64,000 nucleotides of DNA, from the NCBI GenBank assembly GCA_917880885.1, contig OU862934.1, forward strand, positions 35,076,734 to 35,140,733. The letters are read 5' to 3'. Under the pieces are notes generated by a model, which saw nothing but the letters and a program-made list of their open reading frames with translations, did not search any database and was not told the DNA's origin. Made by a program: the position numbers and the translations under genes. This DNA comes from Limnephilus marmoratus. Lineage: Eukaryota; Arthropoda; Insecta; Trichoptera; Limnephilidae. Positions 19,801-28,490 of the stretch are shown piece by piece; the first letter of the stretch is position 1, and every line of letters starts with the position of its first letter.

Positions 19801-20952
19801 GTTGTTGTACCTGAGTCTTTAAGACAAGAGGTTTTAAAGATGTTACATAGATCTCATTTAGGGGTTTTTAAGACTAAAGGTATTGCAAAAAGCTTTGTCT
19901 GGTGGCCAAAAATTAATCAAGATTTGGAGAAAATAACGGAAAATTGTAGAGATTGTTTAGAAATTAAACCAGAATCACAAAAGAGTTCTTTAGCAGTGTG
20001 GCCATATGAACCTGAAGTATGGTTCAGGGTACATATTGATCATGGTAGTTTGTATAACAAAAATTTTTTAGTGGTGGTAGACTCTTCTTCAAAGTGGATT
20101 GAGTGTCTGGAAGTAAACAGTCTGTCTTCAAAAGAAAATATCGAAATACTTCATAGATTATTTTCGCAATTTGGTTTTCCTGCAACTTTAGTTAGTGATA
20201 ATGGTACGTGTTTTTGTTCTGAGGATTTTGAAAATTTTTGTAAGAAAAATGGGATAGAACATATCACTAGTCCAGTCAATCACCCTAGTAGCAACGGGCA
20301 AGCTGAAGCTACAGTAAAGACTTGTAAAAATTTCCTTAAAAAAATTTGTAAACATAATGGATTTCCTTCAGATTATAAAGAAAAGTTAGGTAACTTTTTA
20401 GCAGACTATAGGAATACAGTTCACGCAACAACAGGATGTGAGCCATCTGTATTATTAATGGGTAGAAAAATTAGAACAGTATTTGACTCTCTGATTCCAA
20501 GGAAAATTGAGGATAGAACGGGTAGTTCAGGTTCTACTCGACGAAACAAAGTAATAAAAAAGGTTACTCAGAGCCAAAACAATCAGAAAAGACAATATAA
20601 GGGTAGAGTTAAATCAGGTTTTAATATAGGTCAGAAAGTAATGACTAGAGATTTCAGATCTCAGGGTAATAGGTTATGGGTCCCTGGGGTTATTGTGGAT
20701 AGAAAAGGTAGTAAAATATATTTCATAAAAATTAACAAGTCTAATATGGTGTGGAAAAGACATTTAGACCAGCTAAAGGAATTACATGTTTCATGGCAGG
20801 AGGAAGATAACCAGGAATTCGCGTCTGACACGTTGGAATTGTCGACGGACGAATTAGATCTCTCCGGTATGTTACGTAATAGAAGTGTCTCTAATTCTGT
20901 TTCTCCATGTTTCAGGTCTAACCCATGGCAAGGAAGGCTTCGGCCCAGGTGA
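16825..20952 (+). CDS. Gypsy gag-pol polyprotein, single open frame
   Basis: The frame is 1,375 codons from the first ATG. A better start is probably the ATG at 16993 (residue 57, MESRGLES), because the extra N-terminus is hydrophobic and atypical for a gag. Counting from the first ATG, two CCHC zinc knuckles lie at residues 282-315, the aspartic protease motif DSGA at 358-361 and the reverse transcriptase at about 480-700 with YLDD at 637-640. RNase H follows at about 780-900 (TDGSFNG, VDNQPL). Integrase has an HHCC finger (H1008, H1011, C1041, C1044) and a D1072, D1125, E1161 triad with the DD35E spacing, then a GPY/F-like C-terminus near 1270-1320. Gag and pol share one frame with no stop or shift between them. 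All catalytic motifs are present, so the copy may be active. RT, RNase H and integrase order marks Ty3/Gypsy; the clade needs a tree. Confidence 0.95.
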   Translation: MLLCDGSGRSHQFTGSRSSFRSRVQGADGRRRSLIGKFLFFLFSFSLFGYLLGIGNMESRGLESFSLRDGNWENFKVRLGQFLLVNDEKFASDDKKRAIFLNALKDDCFSLLVNLCIPKKVTDIKLEDLISKLDEYCCSTKCFFEERSKFYSAKQRNDESIREFAVRLKSLSTNCKFGNSLSVNLRDFFVLGCKPGKVREKLFLEGELYSFEKCLQVAECIDLVASTQAQSRVDNTVYANVQLKAGRLSFNNSRVKDRDVKRFGHSNRARSQSPANAVKQNCTVCGHNNHIATECRYKNYLCKICSTKGHLAKQCKRSSTRKSVNTLLSDTKLGEVNSVEPFFIEVSLDGIKSKFMVDSGASCCVISKECYFSKFSRIKLVHEDISLRGFDNTLVEVVGTITPQVEFNGQCHNLKFVVVTSASLSIVGRDFMNLFNVGINGIVNSIKQNTLKQRLVKKFPEVFTDKLGKFNKYEVNLTLKETAIPIFRNHRVMPFALKEKVERELDSLLSDGIIEQVQFSEFASPIVPVIKKNGSIRLCGDYKSTVNNQLLVDKYPLPRIEELLTKVNGGKVFAKIDLKSAYSQFVLKKECRRFTTINTHLGLFQYKRLVYGLSPAPAIFAKAMANCLSGLQNMTFYLDDIIVIGEDEDDLEKNVCVVLERLKHCNLTVNSDKCEFNLKVIEFLGYKISEQGIQPCERNKEAILNAPAPSDLNNLRSLLGMISYYRNFIPNMANILSPLYELLKKDVKFQWGTEQENSFAIIKRILTSDRILTHFDENIPVKLVTDGSFNGVAATLLHRFQNGVERPIGFASRTLTKAEKNYSILDIEATAIIFGIKKFYQYLYGREFILAVDNQPLVRILGENKEVPKIAASRLQRYAIMLGSFNFKIEYVKSKNNCSDFLSRCPIEKVSCEDEIESDYINYFENNGFNLSLDVIKSETEKDDVLGQVKNFLIEGWPASVKKAQSGNFIRIFWEKRLELSLINGCVLYQHRVVVPESLRQEVLKMLHRSHLGVFKTKGIAKSFVWWPKINQDLEKITENCRDCLEIKPESQKSSLAVWPYEPEVWFRVHIDHGSLYNKNFLVVVDSSSKWIECLEVNSLSSKENIEILHRLFSQFGFPATLVSDNGTCFCSEDFENFCKKNGIEHITSPVNHPSSNGQAEATVKTCKNFLKKICKHNGFPSDYKEKLGNFLADYRNTVHATTGCEPSVLLMGRKIRTVFDSLIPRKIEDRTGSSGSTRRNKVIKKVTQSQNNQKRQYKGRVKSGFNIGQKVMTRDFRSQGNRLWVPGVIVDRKGSKIYFIKINKSNMVWKRHLDQLKELHVSWQEEDNQEFASDTLELSTDELDLSGMLRNRSVSNSVSPCFRSNPWQGRLRPR

Positions 20953-21146
20953 CAGCACTTCGCAGTCGAAATGGACAGAAATGGACAGAAGGGAAACAGA
21001 AAGAACAAAAACAAATGTTTTGTTAATTTTAAATGTAATGTGTTAATTTTAAATGTGAAATATGAAATATAAAATATATTGTATGAAATATGTAGCTATA
21101 GGTATCACTTATGTAGCCAGGATTCTCCCGTTTAAGTAGGGGAGGA

Positions 21147-21371
21147 TGTGAGAGAGGTTTTAGGGTGGCACACCTGTTTCCGGCCATACAAGAGCGAGAC
21201 AGGTGATCCCGCATATAAAAGGAGATGCAGGCCTCTCCTCACTCTCTTTTTCCAACCGCCAACACGTTAGTTAGGACGTATTTATAGCCATTACTCATAA
21301 TAAATATCCATATCGCCAATACGCGCATTATTTATAAATAACCTCGCCTACACTCGAGTCTGTATTTAACA
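21147..21371 (+). repeat. Gypsy 3' LTR
   Basis: It follows the polypurine tract directly and repeats the 5' LTR from TGTGAGAGAGG to GTATTTAACA. The downstream GTAGC is the second copy of the target duplication, after which SINE-B sequence resumes with GAACCACTTGGGGTGACC. Confidence 0.92.
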
Positions 21372-21376
21372 GTAGC

Positions 21377-21450
21377 GAACCACTTGGGGTGACCTGTGGC
21401 AGAGGTGTTGGTTATCCAATTAAGGTTCCCGGGGCGGCGGTACCCATTGT
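21377..21450 (-). mobile_element. SINE-B copy 2, head part
   Basis: The sequence GAACCACTTGGGGTGACC, then GCAGAGGTGTTGGTTATCC and CCCGGGGCGGCGGTACCCAT, is the SINE-B head in minus orientation (compare 50270-50290 and 50905-50955). It completes the copy interrupted at 16293. Confidence 0.8.
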
Positions 21451-22039
21451 AAATACCCATCATAAAATGTCTTTAACTTTAGCGTAGGACTATCCCTGAT
21501 AAAGAGAATATTGTTCTCTTAAAAGGTGGTGTAAATAAAGTGAATTGATTTTAATTCATTAATTTATTATCGCAAAACAAAGTAAGAATCTTCCGTTGGA
21601 AGTGGAATGTATTTTTTGTTTTTATTAATCTATAAAAGAGTATGCGTACTAAGGTGGTCCAAAAATGTTTTTTATTATTTTTCATTTGGCCACCCCGTAA
21701 ATTTGTTATACGTATTCATAGAAATAACATAGTAAAATTTCAGCGAGATAACTCAAGTAGAAGGGGGTGCTCAATCGAGTGTTGATTTTGAATTTTTTGT
21801 GTAAAATGGTTAATTTTTACTTTTTTCTACAGGCCAGTTTCGTGTGTTAAACTATTAAATAAATATTAAAATAAACTACTGAAGAGTTTAATGGACAAAT
21901 TTGAACAGTATTTGATACTAATTTAGTAGACTGTGAAGTGAATCAGTGTAGTAAAATGTGTTCATCTACTAGAAAAAAATAAGAAAATTTTTCTACTTGG
22001 GGTTCGAGATATTGAGCCATTGATGAGGATTAACCAACA

Positions 22040-22485
22040 TCCTAATCTTCGGCAAGTTTAACTCCATTATCACTACATATTAAATGATTCCAAAAATGTG
22101 AAAGATTCCGCGCATGTACTTATTCAAGAACTTATAAAAGTATGGAGTAAATCTAGTATTCCGACCAGACAACAAAATCACTGCATTGAAAAACTGATTG
22201 AGTTTCTTAAGAACTGGTTGCTATTGAATAAAAATAGAGGAAGAAATTCTGAAGCACAAATAAAAGGAGAGTACCTATTTGTTTAAAAAAGAACTAGACA
22301 AACTTTTTGATATTACCCATGCAAGCGCTTTGAATTTGATAAAAATTGAGGAAGACAGAGCGTTTCTCATCGATCAAAGATGAGAACGTAAGATGATTAT
22401 GACCTCAATCGACAAAAAACTAGAAAAGGTCAAAGAAAGTTCTATAAAGCGGAAACAAAGATCTGAAGAATTGAAAGAAATGGCT
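22040..22485 (+). pseudogene. Unassigned transposon protein, N-side remnant
   Basis: Broken frames read DSAHVLIQELIKVWSKSSIP, RQQNHCIEKLIEFLKNWL, a stop at 22284-22286, then KKELDKLFDITHASALNLIK, EEDRAFLIDQR and, after another stop, IDKKLEKVKESSIKRKQRSEELKEMAAES where the hAT begins. The text looks like a real decayed protein: helical, Lys-rich and with no membrane segments. It resembles a class of uncharacterised TE-encoded proteins that recur in arthropod genomes, but I cannot name a family. It probably joins with the pieces at 25005-26000 to form one gene. Confidence 0.5.
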
Positions 22486-22773
22486 GCTGAAAGCAGGCCC
22501 GGACTGGCCAGGTCCGCAGGTCCGCGATCGCGGAGGGCCCCCGGCGTGAGGGGGCCCCGAAGGGGCCCCACAAAACGTACAAAAAAAATTGTCTTGTTAG
22601 TAGTTATAATGCCCGGTGAAAAATCAAAAGATGAAACTGACTCTATTTCAACAGTTCAATATTACAAAATTGTATATTTTGATATTTTAGACTGTGCGAG
22701 GATGAGTATTGAAGAAAGATTTTGAGCAAACAAAGACGTTTATACAGGATTGCTCTTGGTTCTTGGTTGGACC

Positions 22774-23875
22774 CAGTACCGGATTATCCCTAAGGCAGAG
22801 TAGGCAACTGCCTAGGGGCCCCGCATCGGCAAGGGGCCCCGCGTCCCGAGAAAAACTGTCTTGCTTCAATTGGTGAGCAACGAAGTTTTGGAAAAAGTCA
22901 GTTTTCAAGATGTTTTCATTTTTTTATTAGAAACATTTACAGGTTAATAAAATAAGGTACACGCATTAAAGAAAACAACAAATTATAATAATAATTAGTT
23001 TATAACCCAATAAATAACTAATGTTCGTATCATGCACAAACAATAAATAAAAAGTCTATAATTAAAACAAATATATAATCGTAGTTGTATTTTACTTTTC
23101 TTTCCTTCTTTTTGTTGCAAGATTACTTAGTATCTGAAGTGATTGAAGGTGTCGTGTGTGGTTTATATTGGCATTTGTTTTGTTTTATTTGTAATTATAT
23201 GTTTAAAATATAAATGTTGTACAAGCTTCCCCCCTTAGTGAATTTGATGAAATTTAGTTTTTTATTCAGTTCACACGGGCCTCTGACTCTGGGGGGCCTC
23301 TAAACGCCACCATGTTTCCTTGGTCAAATCCTAAACAAGGCTTTAGGCTCACTGCAAAAAAAATATTTTTATTTCATGTTCTGAAAGATGCATTGTTAAT
23401 AATGCTTTCACTATTTGAGGAAAATGGTAAAATTGATGGAGATACCGCATTTTATATGAAACCGTTTAAACAGTTTGTATGTTGAATTATCCTCAGCAAA
23501 ACTTTGAAAGCGTTTTTCTCGAAAGTTTTTTAACACGTTTTTCAACCTGGTTGACAACATATTAAAAAACTATACATTCGATTTGCATACACCAAGTAAC
23601 GTAATATGTTTTCCTAGGTAGTCAGAGGGAGTTTTTTTTCGATTTTTTTTTATTTTTGGCAGCATTTTGAAGTGAAAAACGCGATTTTCACTAAAAAATT
23701 TCGGTGAATTTGTTATTATAAAATGGTAAAAAAAACTCATCGCATCGGTCAAGTCAAGTCAAGATTTTGAGTTATAATAGTTATGATGTTCACAAACTTC
23801 AGAAATATTGTTTGCGAGAAAACCGACCCAGGACGTGCGTTGCCTAGGGGCCCCGACATGGTTAATCCGGCCCTG
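22774..23875 (+). mobile_element. hAT transposon 2 (1.1 kb), nested in hAT 1
   Basis: The left end CAGTACCGGATTATCCC pairs with the reversed right end CAGGGCCGGATTAACC. Both continue into GGGGCCCC blocks (TGCCTAGGGGCCCCGC and TTGCCTAGGGGCCCCGAC). GTTGGACC is duplicated at 22766-22773 and 23876-23883. No coding remnant is recognisable inside, so it is a non-autonomous copy. Removing it rejoins the interior of hAT 1. Confidence 0.93.
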
Positions 23876-23883
23876 GTTGGACC

Positions 23884-24389
23884 CCAAAAATTTTGACTTT
23901 ATCTTGAAGATCCAAACATTTCCCACAGAAGCTGTGCACATTGTTTTTAAACTGTTTAAAATTGAAAGAAGTCGGCTGTTGATAGAGCTGCGACGGTTTG
24001 CACAACAATACAGCAACTTTATAGCGGCAGAGTCCACTGAGAACTACGGAGACAGATGCAGTGACGAAGAAGACGATTTGGACCCAATGACAGCGGAAAC
24101 AAATGCTGACATTTACTGCTCTGAAAATAGACAACGTTTCCAGTGTTTGACATGTGCTTTTTCTGTTCTGTTTGAACTTACTCAATCTGGACTGTTTACC
24201 AACCTGTACATTGTACATAATATTGTTCTTTCCATACCTTGTACCCAAGTCACAAGAGAACGAGTTTTTTCTAAACTTAAAATCGTCAAAAATCGACTTC
24301 GGTCGTCCTTAGGCCAATACCTTATGTCCAGTCTGCTTTTTATTAATGTTGAGAGGGATTTTTTTATAATTTGGACAAAAATAAAATAA
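23884..24389 (+). pseudogene. hAT transposase C-terminal region (hAT 1)
   Basis: The frame to 24389 ends in the hAT dimerisation domain: IVHNIVLSIPCTQVTRERVFSKLKIVKNRLRSSL, which keeps the pattern of small residues followed by ER.FSKLK and LR. Upstream is a Glu/Asp-rich spacer (CSDEEDDLDPMT). The N-terminal BED finger and most of the RNase H-like catalytic core are missing or lie in the broken frame before hAT 2. The protein would bind the TIRs and cut at 8-bp targets if complete. This copy cannot be functional. Only the part after 23884 belongs to hAT 1, because the first 76 bases of the open frame lie in hAT 2. Confidence 0.8.
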
Positions 24390-25004
24390 TAAATGAAGTA
24401 GCTTTTACAAGTGAGTTGCTTACAAAGAAACTGTTACTTTAGGGCTAGGGAAGCAAAATGTCGAATCATTTCAGTTAAGTTAAGCTCCTTCTATTCTAGT
24501 ATACAACATTGTAAACTGTTAAACACACAGGATTTTTTTTTAATGTTAGTATTATTTTTCTAATCCATAAAATCCGTTAGTCGTTATTTTTACTACACAA
24601 ATAATTTTGACATAATTCATTAATGCTTTGTTGTGAATAAAATCCTGCCCTTTATTTTGATCTCCGTTATAATTATTGACAGTTCTACAGCATGTGTTTA
24701 GTAGTGTTGTGGTATCTTAAAAATACTGTGAATTTCTTATTTCAATAAATAATAAAGTCAACAAAAAGTCGAAAATCATAATATTCGTCTAAAAACCTAT
24801 CTGAATTTCTTCTTCTTTATAGGTGCCAATATAGCGTAGAAACGCTTTTTCATTGTTTTTAAGCACCTAATTTGCAAAAATTATCCGGGGGAGGCCCCCG
24901 GACCCCCCGTTTTCTGGAGCCCCCCCCCCACCCCATGTTAGGGGGCCCCTTTACAGGTTTTAGCGGAGGGCCCCAAATGGTCCCAGTCCGGGACTGGCTG
25001 AAAG

Positions 25005-26000
25005 TAATGCTTCATCTTTGGGGGTGTCGAGACAAGAGTTAGAACTTGAGTGAAGCTTCAGTAGCACTTCTAGTAATCAAGGGCGGATCCAGCTTTGGCG
25101 CCAGGGGGGGGTCATATAGCGCCAGGGGGGGTCACATAGTCGTGGTCAAGTCACAAGAATTTATAATTTAATTTTGATAATGATAGTTACAAGTAAAAAG
25201 TAGGTCCACCTAGGTCCTGGACCCAGCCCAGGGGGGGGTCGTGACCCCATGACCCCCCCCCTGGATCCGCCCTTGCTAGTAATGCTAGCATATTAGAGGA
25301 TAAGTCCAAAGATGAGTTTGTAGTGCGTTGAGCTGTCTACAAGTGATATATTTATACAATACGTAACCAGTGCGCTTGATCGTAATAAGATTTAAACTAA
25401 TCAAGAGAGAAGAAAAACAAATTGTTCGATTTGTTAGTTATCACCTACACCAAAGTTTGAATCGAAGCGTCTTTGGCAGCAGATGCACCAGTAAATGACT
25501 TAATACTTTGGAATAGCTTAAAAATGTACGAAGCCATTGATTCCGAAATCAGTATAGCAGCTAGGGGTGTCTTAGAGCGTCACTTATGGTATATGTCAGA
25601 TGAACTAGTCTCATTTACCTTGTTTTCTGAGAAGCTGTCTGATGCTGAGAAACAGGCCATTGTTCAAAAAATAAATAAATCGTTCAGTACGAGGTGATTC
25701 TGCTAAGCTTGCCTCAGAGGTTACATTAGAAGCTTTTGCAACACAAAGAACGTTGAAAACGCTCTTATTTCTTGATATCAAGGACTCTTTCTGGTAATTA
25801 CCTCCAAAGACTTCGAATAACAATTTTGATTACCTTCAAGGCAAAAGCTGAGTCAAAAATTTGCGTGTTGTTAATGGTACAGCGGAGAGAGGTATTAAAC
25901 TATTTGAAGATTACAACACGATACTCACTAAGAATGAGGAAGAAAAGCAATTTTTACTTCACATCGTTGAACAAAACAGAAAAATCGTTTCTACTGAAAC
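25005..26000 (+). pseudogene. Unassigned transposon protein, C-side remnants
   Basis: After the hAT insertion the host element's coding text continues in pieces. One frame (25473-25694) reads LILWNSLKMYEAIDSEISI, ARGVLERHLWYMSDELVSF and FSEKLSDAEKQAIV. Another (25861-26003) reads VNGTAERGIKLFEDYNTIL and TKNEEEKQFLLHIVEQNRK. Stops and shifts separate them, and a 198-bp MITE lies at 25078. The TAERG...LTK.E..KQFLL pattern is what made me treat it as a recurrent TE-encoded protein of arthropods. No catalytic motif can be assigned by eye. A SINE-A is inserted right after it. Confidence 0.5.
25078..25275. mobile_element. 198-bp hAT MITE (GGATCC type)
   Basis: Ends CAAGGGCGGATCCAG and CTGGATCCGCCCTTG are perfect inverted repeats, and CTAGTAAT is duplicated exactly at 25070-25077 and 25276-25283. 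Inside are G-run/C-run pairs. A related copy, much enlarged by later insertions, is at 44234-49808. No coding capacity. Confidence 0.95.
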
Positions 26001-26004
26001 TGAC

Positions 26005-26420
26005 CTCCATAGTCCAGTGGCTAAGACTCTTGACTCACATTCCGGAGGTCGCGGGTTCGAACCCGGCATGCGCAAATAAATTTTATTTGATTAATTTGTG
26101 TTATTTCACAATTAATTCATTTAAAATAATATATAGTATATTTGCGGCATGTTCCAGAGTGGAAGATACTATTAGTATCGCCCTGGTGTAAGACCAGCAT
26201 TCAGAATTGAAACGTTGCTTGAAAATGGCTTTAGCCGTGTTTAGTGACCAGATCTGAATAGCCAGGTACTTCCCAACCTTCCTCATCCCCACCTCCTTCC
26301 CCTCCCCACTACCTTCAGCCTCACAACATACCCCAATTGGGGATGCCATAGTCTCACTGGCTCCAGACGGGAGCAGTTGAGATTCTTGTGCGGTATTCAC
26401 TGTAAAAAAAAAAAAAAAAA
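26005..26420 (+). mobile_element. SINE-A, full-length tRNA-derived copy
   Basis: The head CAGTGGCTAAGACTCTTGACTC, then GGAGGTCGCGGGTTCGAACCC has A-box and B-box sequences of a tRNA promoter (B box GGTTCGAACCC is perfect). The body continues with the ATCGCCCTGGTGTAAGACCAGCATTCAG block and a pyrimidine-rich segment, and ends GCGGTATTCACTGT plus an A-run at 26402-26420. RNA polymerase III would transcribe it and a LINE would copy it. It is the best guide to the family in this window. It lies in the unassigned 5.1-kb element. Confidence 0.85.
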
Positions 26421-26764
26421 ATTCAAAATGGAGTTAACAAACATAGTTTTGAAAGATTGTGACTAAAGTTATGTCAATTATTGCTTTGTTACCAAATTTT
26501 GGTCAAATTTAAATACGTTTTAAACCTATTTGACAAAAATACTTGTAATATTAATAAACCTTAAATTACGCGTTTTACTTAAAATCCAGAACTTTTGTCA
26601 GAAACTTCTAATTCGATGAGCACCCCCTTATATATAAGATAGGGGGCTGAAATTTTTTACACATAATAGGAATGATAGGTGTAACAAATAAAATGGGTGG
26701 CTATATCTATATTTGAAAAAAATAAATTAACTATAGAGGCCTGGACCACCTTAATGCGTACATT

Positions 26765-27353
26765 GGGGTTTTTTTATGCCTGCCTCACTAGGATGTACCT
26801 GTGTCGTGACAGGCGTACAAGTACATAAATTAATAAAGTAGTTATAAGAGTATTTAAGGTAAAATACATATTAATTTGAATCGAAATTACGACAGAAAGG
26901 TGATTGGAAGGGTGGGTAAAACTTTTAAAGAGAGTTATCTTATAATTGTTGGAGGAGATGAAATAAAGAAGTAAATTCTGTCTAATCTATTCATAGAGTT
27001 AAATTTGAGAGGATTCTATTATTTTCATTTACTTTATATGGGTGAGGTCGTACGTGAATAGTTATTTCTGTCTATGTGTGATTTATTTTACAGATATTTG
27101 TAATAGTGTGGCGTCCGATACTTATAATCAATTTTTTTATATCATGTTTGAATTGTGTCAAGGAGTCAGTTGGTCTGATCGTAGCTGGTAGCGTATTGTA
27201 CAGTTTGCAAGCTATGTATTTAGATCGTCTTTTCCAAAGGAGGTTTTGAAAAAGGAGTTTGGAGAAGTTCTTTGTTTACGTCTCGGGTATTGTGTATTGT
27301 TTGTGTAGCTTTGTATTGATTTCCCAGTTTGAGACTTGATCACAATTTCGATC
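26765..27353 (-). pseudogene. LINE-gamma 3' end, antisense
   Basis: On the minus strand near 27180-27300 it reads RRSKYIACKLYNTLPATIRP and TDSLTQFKHDIKKLI, the C-terminal domain of LINE-gamma. The 3' UTR runs to 26770 and contains the GCCTGTCACGACACAGGT...CCTAGTGAGGCAGGCAT tail, also found at 61690-61730. The 5.1-kb transposon abuts this tail. Confidence 0.7.
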
Positions 27354-27361
27354 GTTTAGTT

Positions 27362-27823
27362 CAGCAGTTGTCAACCTTTTTGAGCTTAGTACTCCTTCAC
27401 TCTTACTACAAATTTGTTGTACCCCATACCCTCTATCCATCGTGGGTACACCTGTAATGAAAGACATGTTTTATGTGTAATTTGTTGTACCCCATACCCT
27501 CTATCCATCGTGGGTACACGTGTAATGAAAGACATGTTTTATGTGGAATTTTTTAATACTCATTATTTCATGAATTTAACAATCAAGTCACAAAATTAAA
27601 ATTAATGCAATTTTATACAGACAGAAACACGACTCGGGCATTTTTAACCGGTGAATCTACAAGCGAAATTCAACAAATTTTGTACCACATCTTTTTATTT
27701 CAACGAAATTTGTAAACGTTGAGCTGAGTTTTAAAACCTATATTCGAGCCAGGATTTTGCGAACCCCCAATTTTTGCTTCATATACTCCAAGGGGTACGC
27801 ATACCACAGGTTGAAAACCACAG
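27362..27823. mobile_element. hAT-like MITE with internal 68-bp duplication
   Basis: The left end CAGCAGTTGTCAACCTTTTTG pairs with the reversed right end CTGTGGTTTTCAACCTG. Flanking octamers GTTTAGTT and ACCTAGTT share five of eight bases, so a worn 8-bp TSD is likely. Inside, a 68-bp unit is repeated in tandem (27413-27480 and 27481-27548) with about two differences. No ORF is relevant. Confidence 0.75.
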
Positions 27824-27831
27824 ACCTAGTT

Positions 27832-28490
27832 GATTAGTCAGACATCTCAGAAAAATAGAAATTTGAGTTGAGTACGCAGATATGTTTAAATATACTCTCG
27901 ATCTGGTATAATACTCAGATTATTCAAAAACACCACCAAATCAATTATTATAATGCAGAAAAACTTGCAGAGAATTAAACAGGATGTTTCCTGGGTCACT
28001 AGTAGGATTTTTCAAAATGTCTAACTTATGTACCGGATCATTATGCCTCCCGGTACGTATTATTTTATAACATTTTTAATATGTAAAACACAGACTCCCG
28101 TAAATAATATTTGATTTATGGTGAGCATTAGAATATAGCTTTTCTCAATATCTCAAAACTTGGTATTTGGAGATGTACGACTAATCAAAAGGATGTTCAA
28201 TAGAAACATCATATTTTCTATGTATTTTTCCATTTTCATTTTGTGTATATATAGAGACACTAATTCATAGCTTTAATTTTGCATTTTCATAGCGTTTATA
28301 ACTAAATAGGATAATGTCAAGGAATGGGAGTCGGCAAGAGGGGAAAAACAATTAAATAAGCAAAATCACTTGAAACATGTTTATTGTATTATTGATTGAA
28401 ACTCAACATGGCACATGTTTCTTCAGTAGAGTATGTCATCTTCGTTCTACGTTTTGTCAATACGAGATTATAGCGACAAAAAATCTTTCA
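27832..28490. other. AT-rich region, nothing recognised
   Basis: No open frame, paired ends or repeats could be supported here. It may be the left portion of the hAT element whose 3' coding end follows. Confidence 0.4.

Larger units (their letters stand above)
16294..21371 (+). mobile_element. Ty3/Gypsy LTR retrotransposon, structurally intact
   Basis: Two 225-bp LTRs (16294-16518 and 21147-21371) flank a leader, one long gag-pol frame and a polypurine tract (AAGTAGGGGAGGA, 21134-21146). The host site GTAGC is duplicated at 16289-16293 and 21372-21376. By eye the LTRs are identical, which implies a recent insertion. TGG starts one base after the 5' LTR (GTGGCGCAGCC, from 16519), suiting a tRNA primer site. 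There is no third envelope-like frame, so movement is expected to be intracellular. It is inserted in SINE-B copy 2. Confidence 0.95.
22494..24996 (+). mobile_element. hAT transposon 1 (2.5 kb, exact 8-bp TSD)
   Basis: The ends CAGGCCCGGACTGGCC and, reversed, CAGTCCCGGACTGGGACC form the TIRs, and GCTGAAAG is duplicated at 22486-22493 and 24997-25004. G- and C-runs forming GGGGCCCC palindromes lie just inside both ends. It carries remnants of a hAT transposase and was itself the target of hAT transposon 2 (22774-23875). It sits within the unassigned 5.1-kb element. Confidence 0.93.
21650..26753 (+). mobile_element. 5.1-kb TIR DNA transposon, unassigned superfamily
   Basis: The ends TAAGGTGGTCC and GGACCACCTTA are inverted, and the target ATGCGTAC is duplicated exactly (21642-21649 and 26754-26761), giving an 8-bp TSD. 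Similarity extends about 150 bp inward on both sides in inverted order: GGTGGTCCA, GGCCACCC/AGCCACCC, TTTGTTA.AC, ATTTCAGC and GGGGGTGCTCA. About 2 kb is its own sequence; the rest is a hAT (22494-24996) with a second hAT inside, a hAT MITE (25078-25275) and a SINE-A (about 26005-26420). An 8-bp TSD occurs in hAT, P and some Merlin-like elements, but the long TIR and TAAGG end do not match the usual hAT terminus. The coding remnants are listed separately. Confidence 0.85.

Noticed and set aside
26030..26075. tRNA gene at the SINE-A head
   Set aside because: The A and B boxes are present, but the sequence continues into a repeated SINE body with an A-tail and the acceptor stem does not pair.
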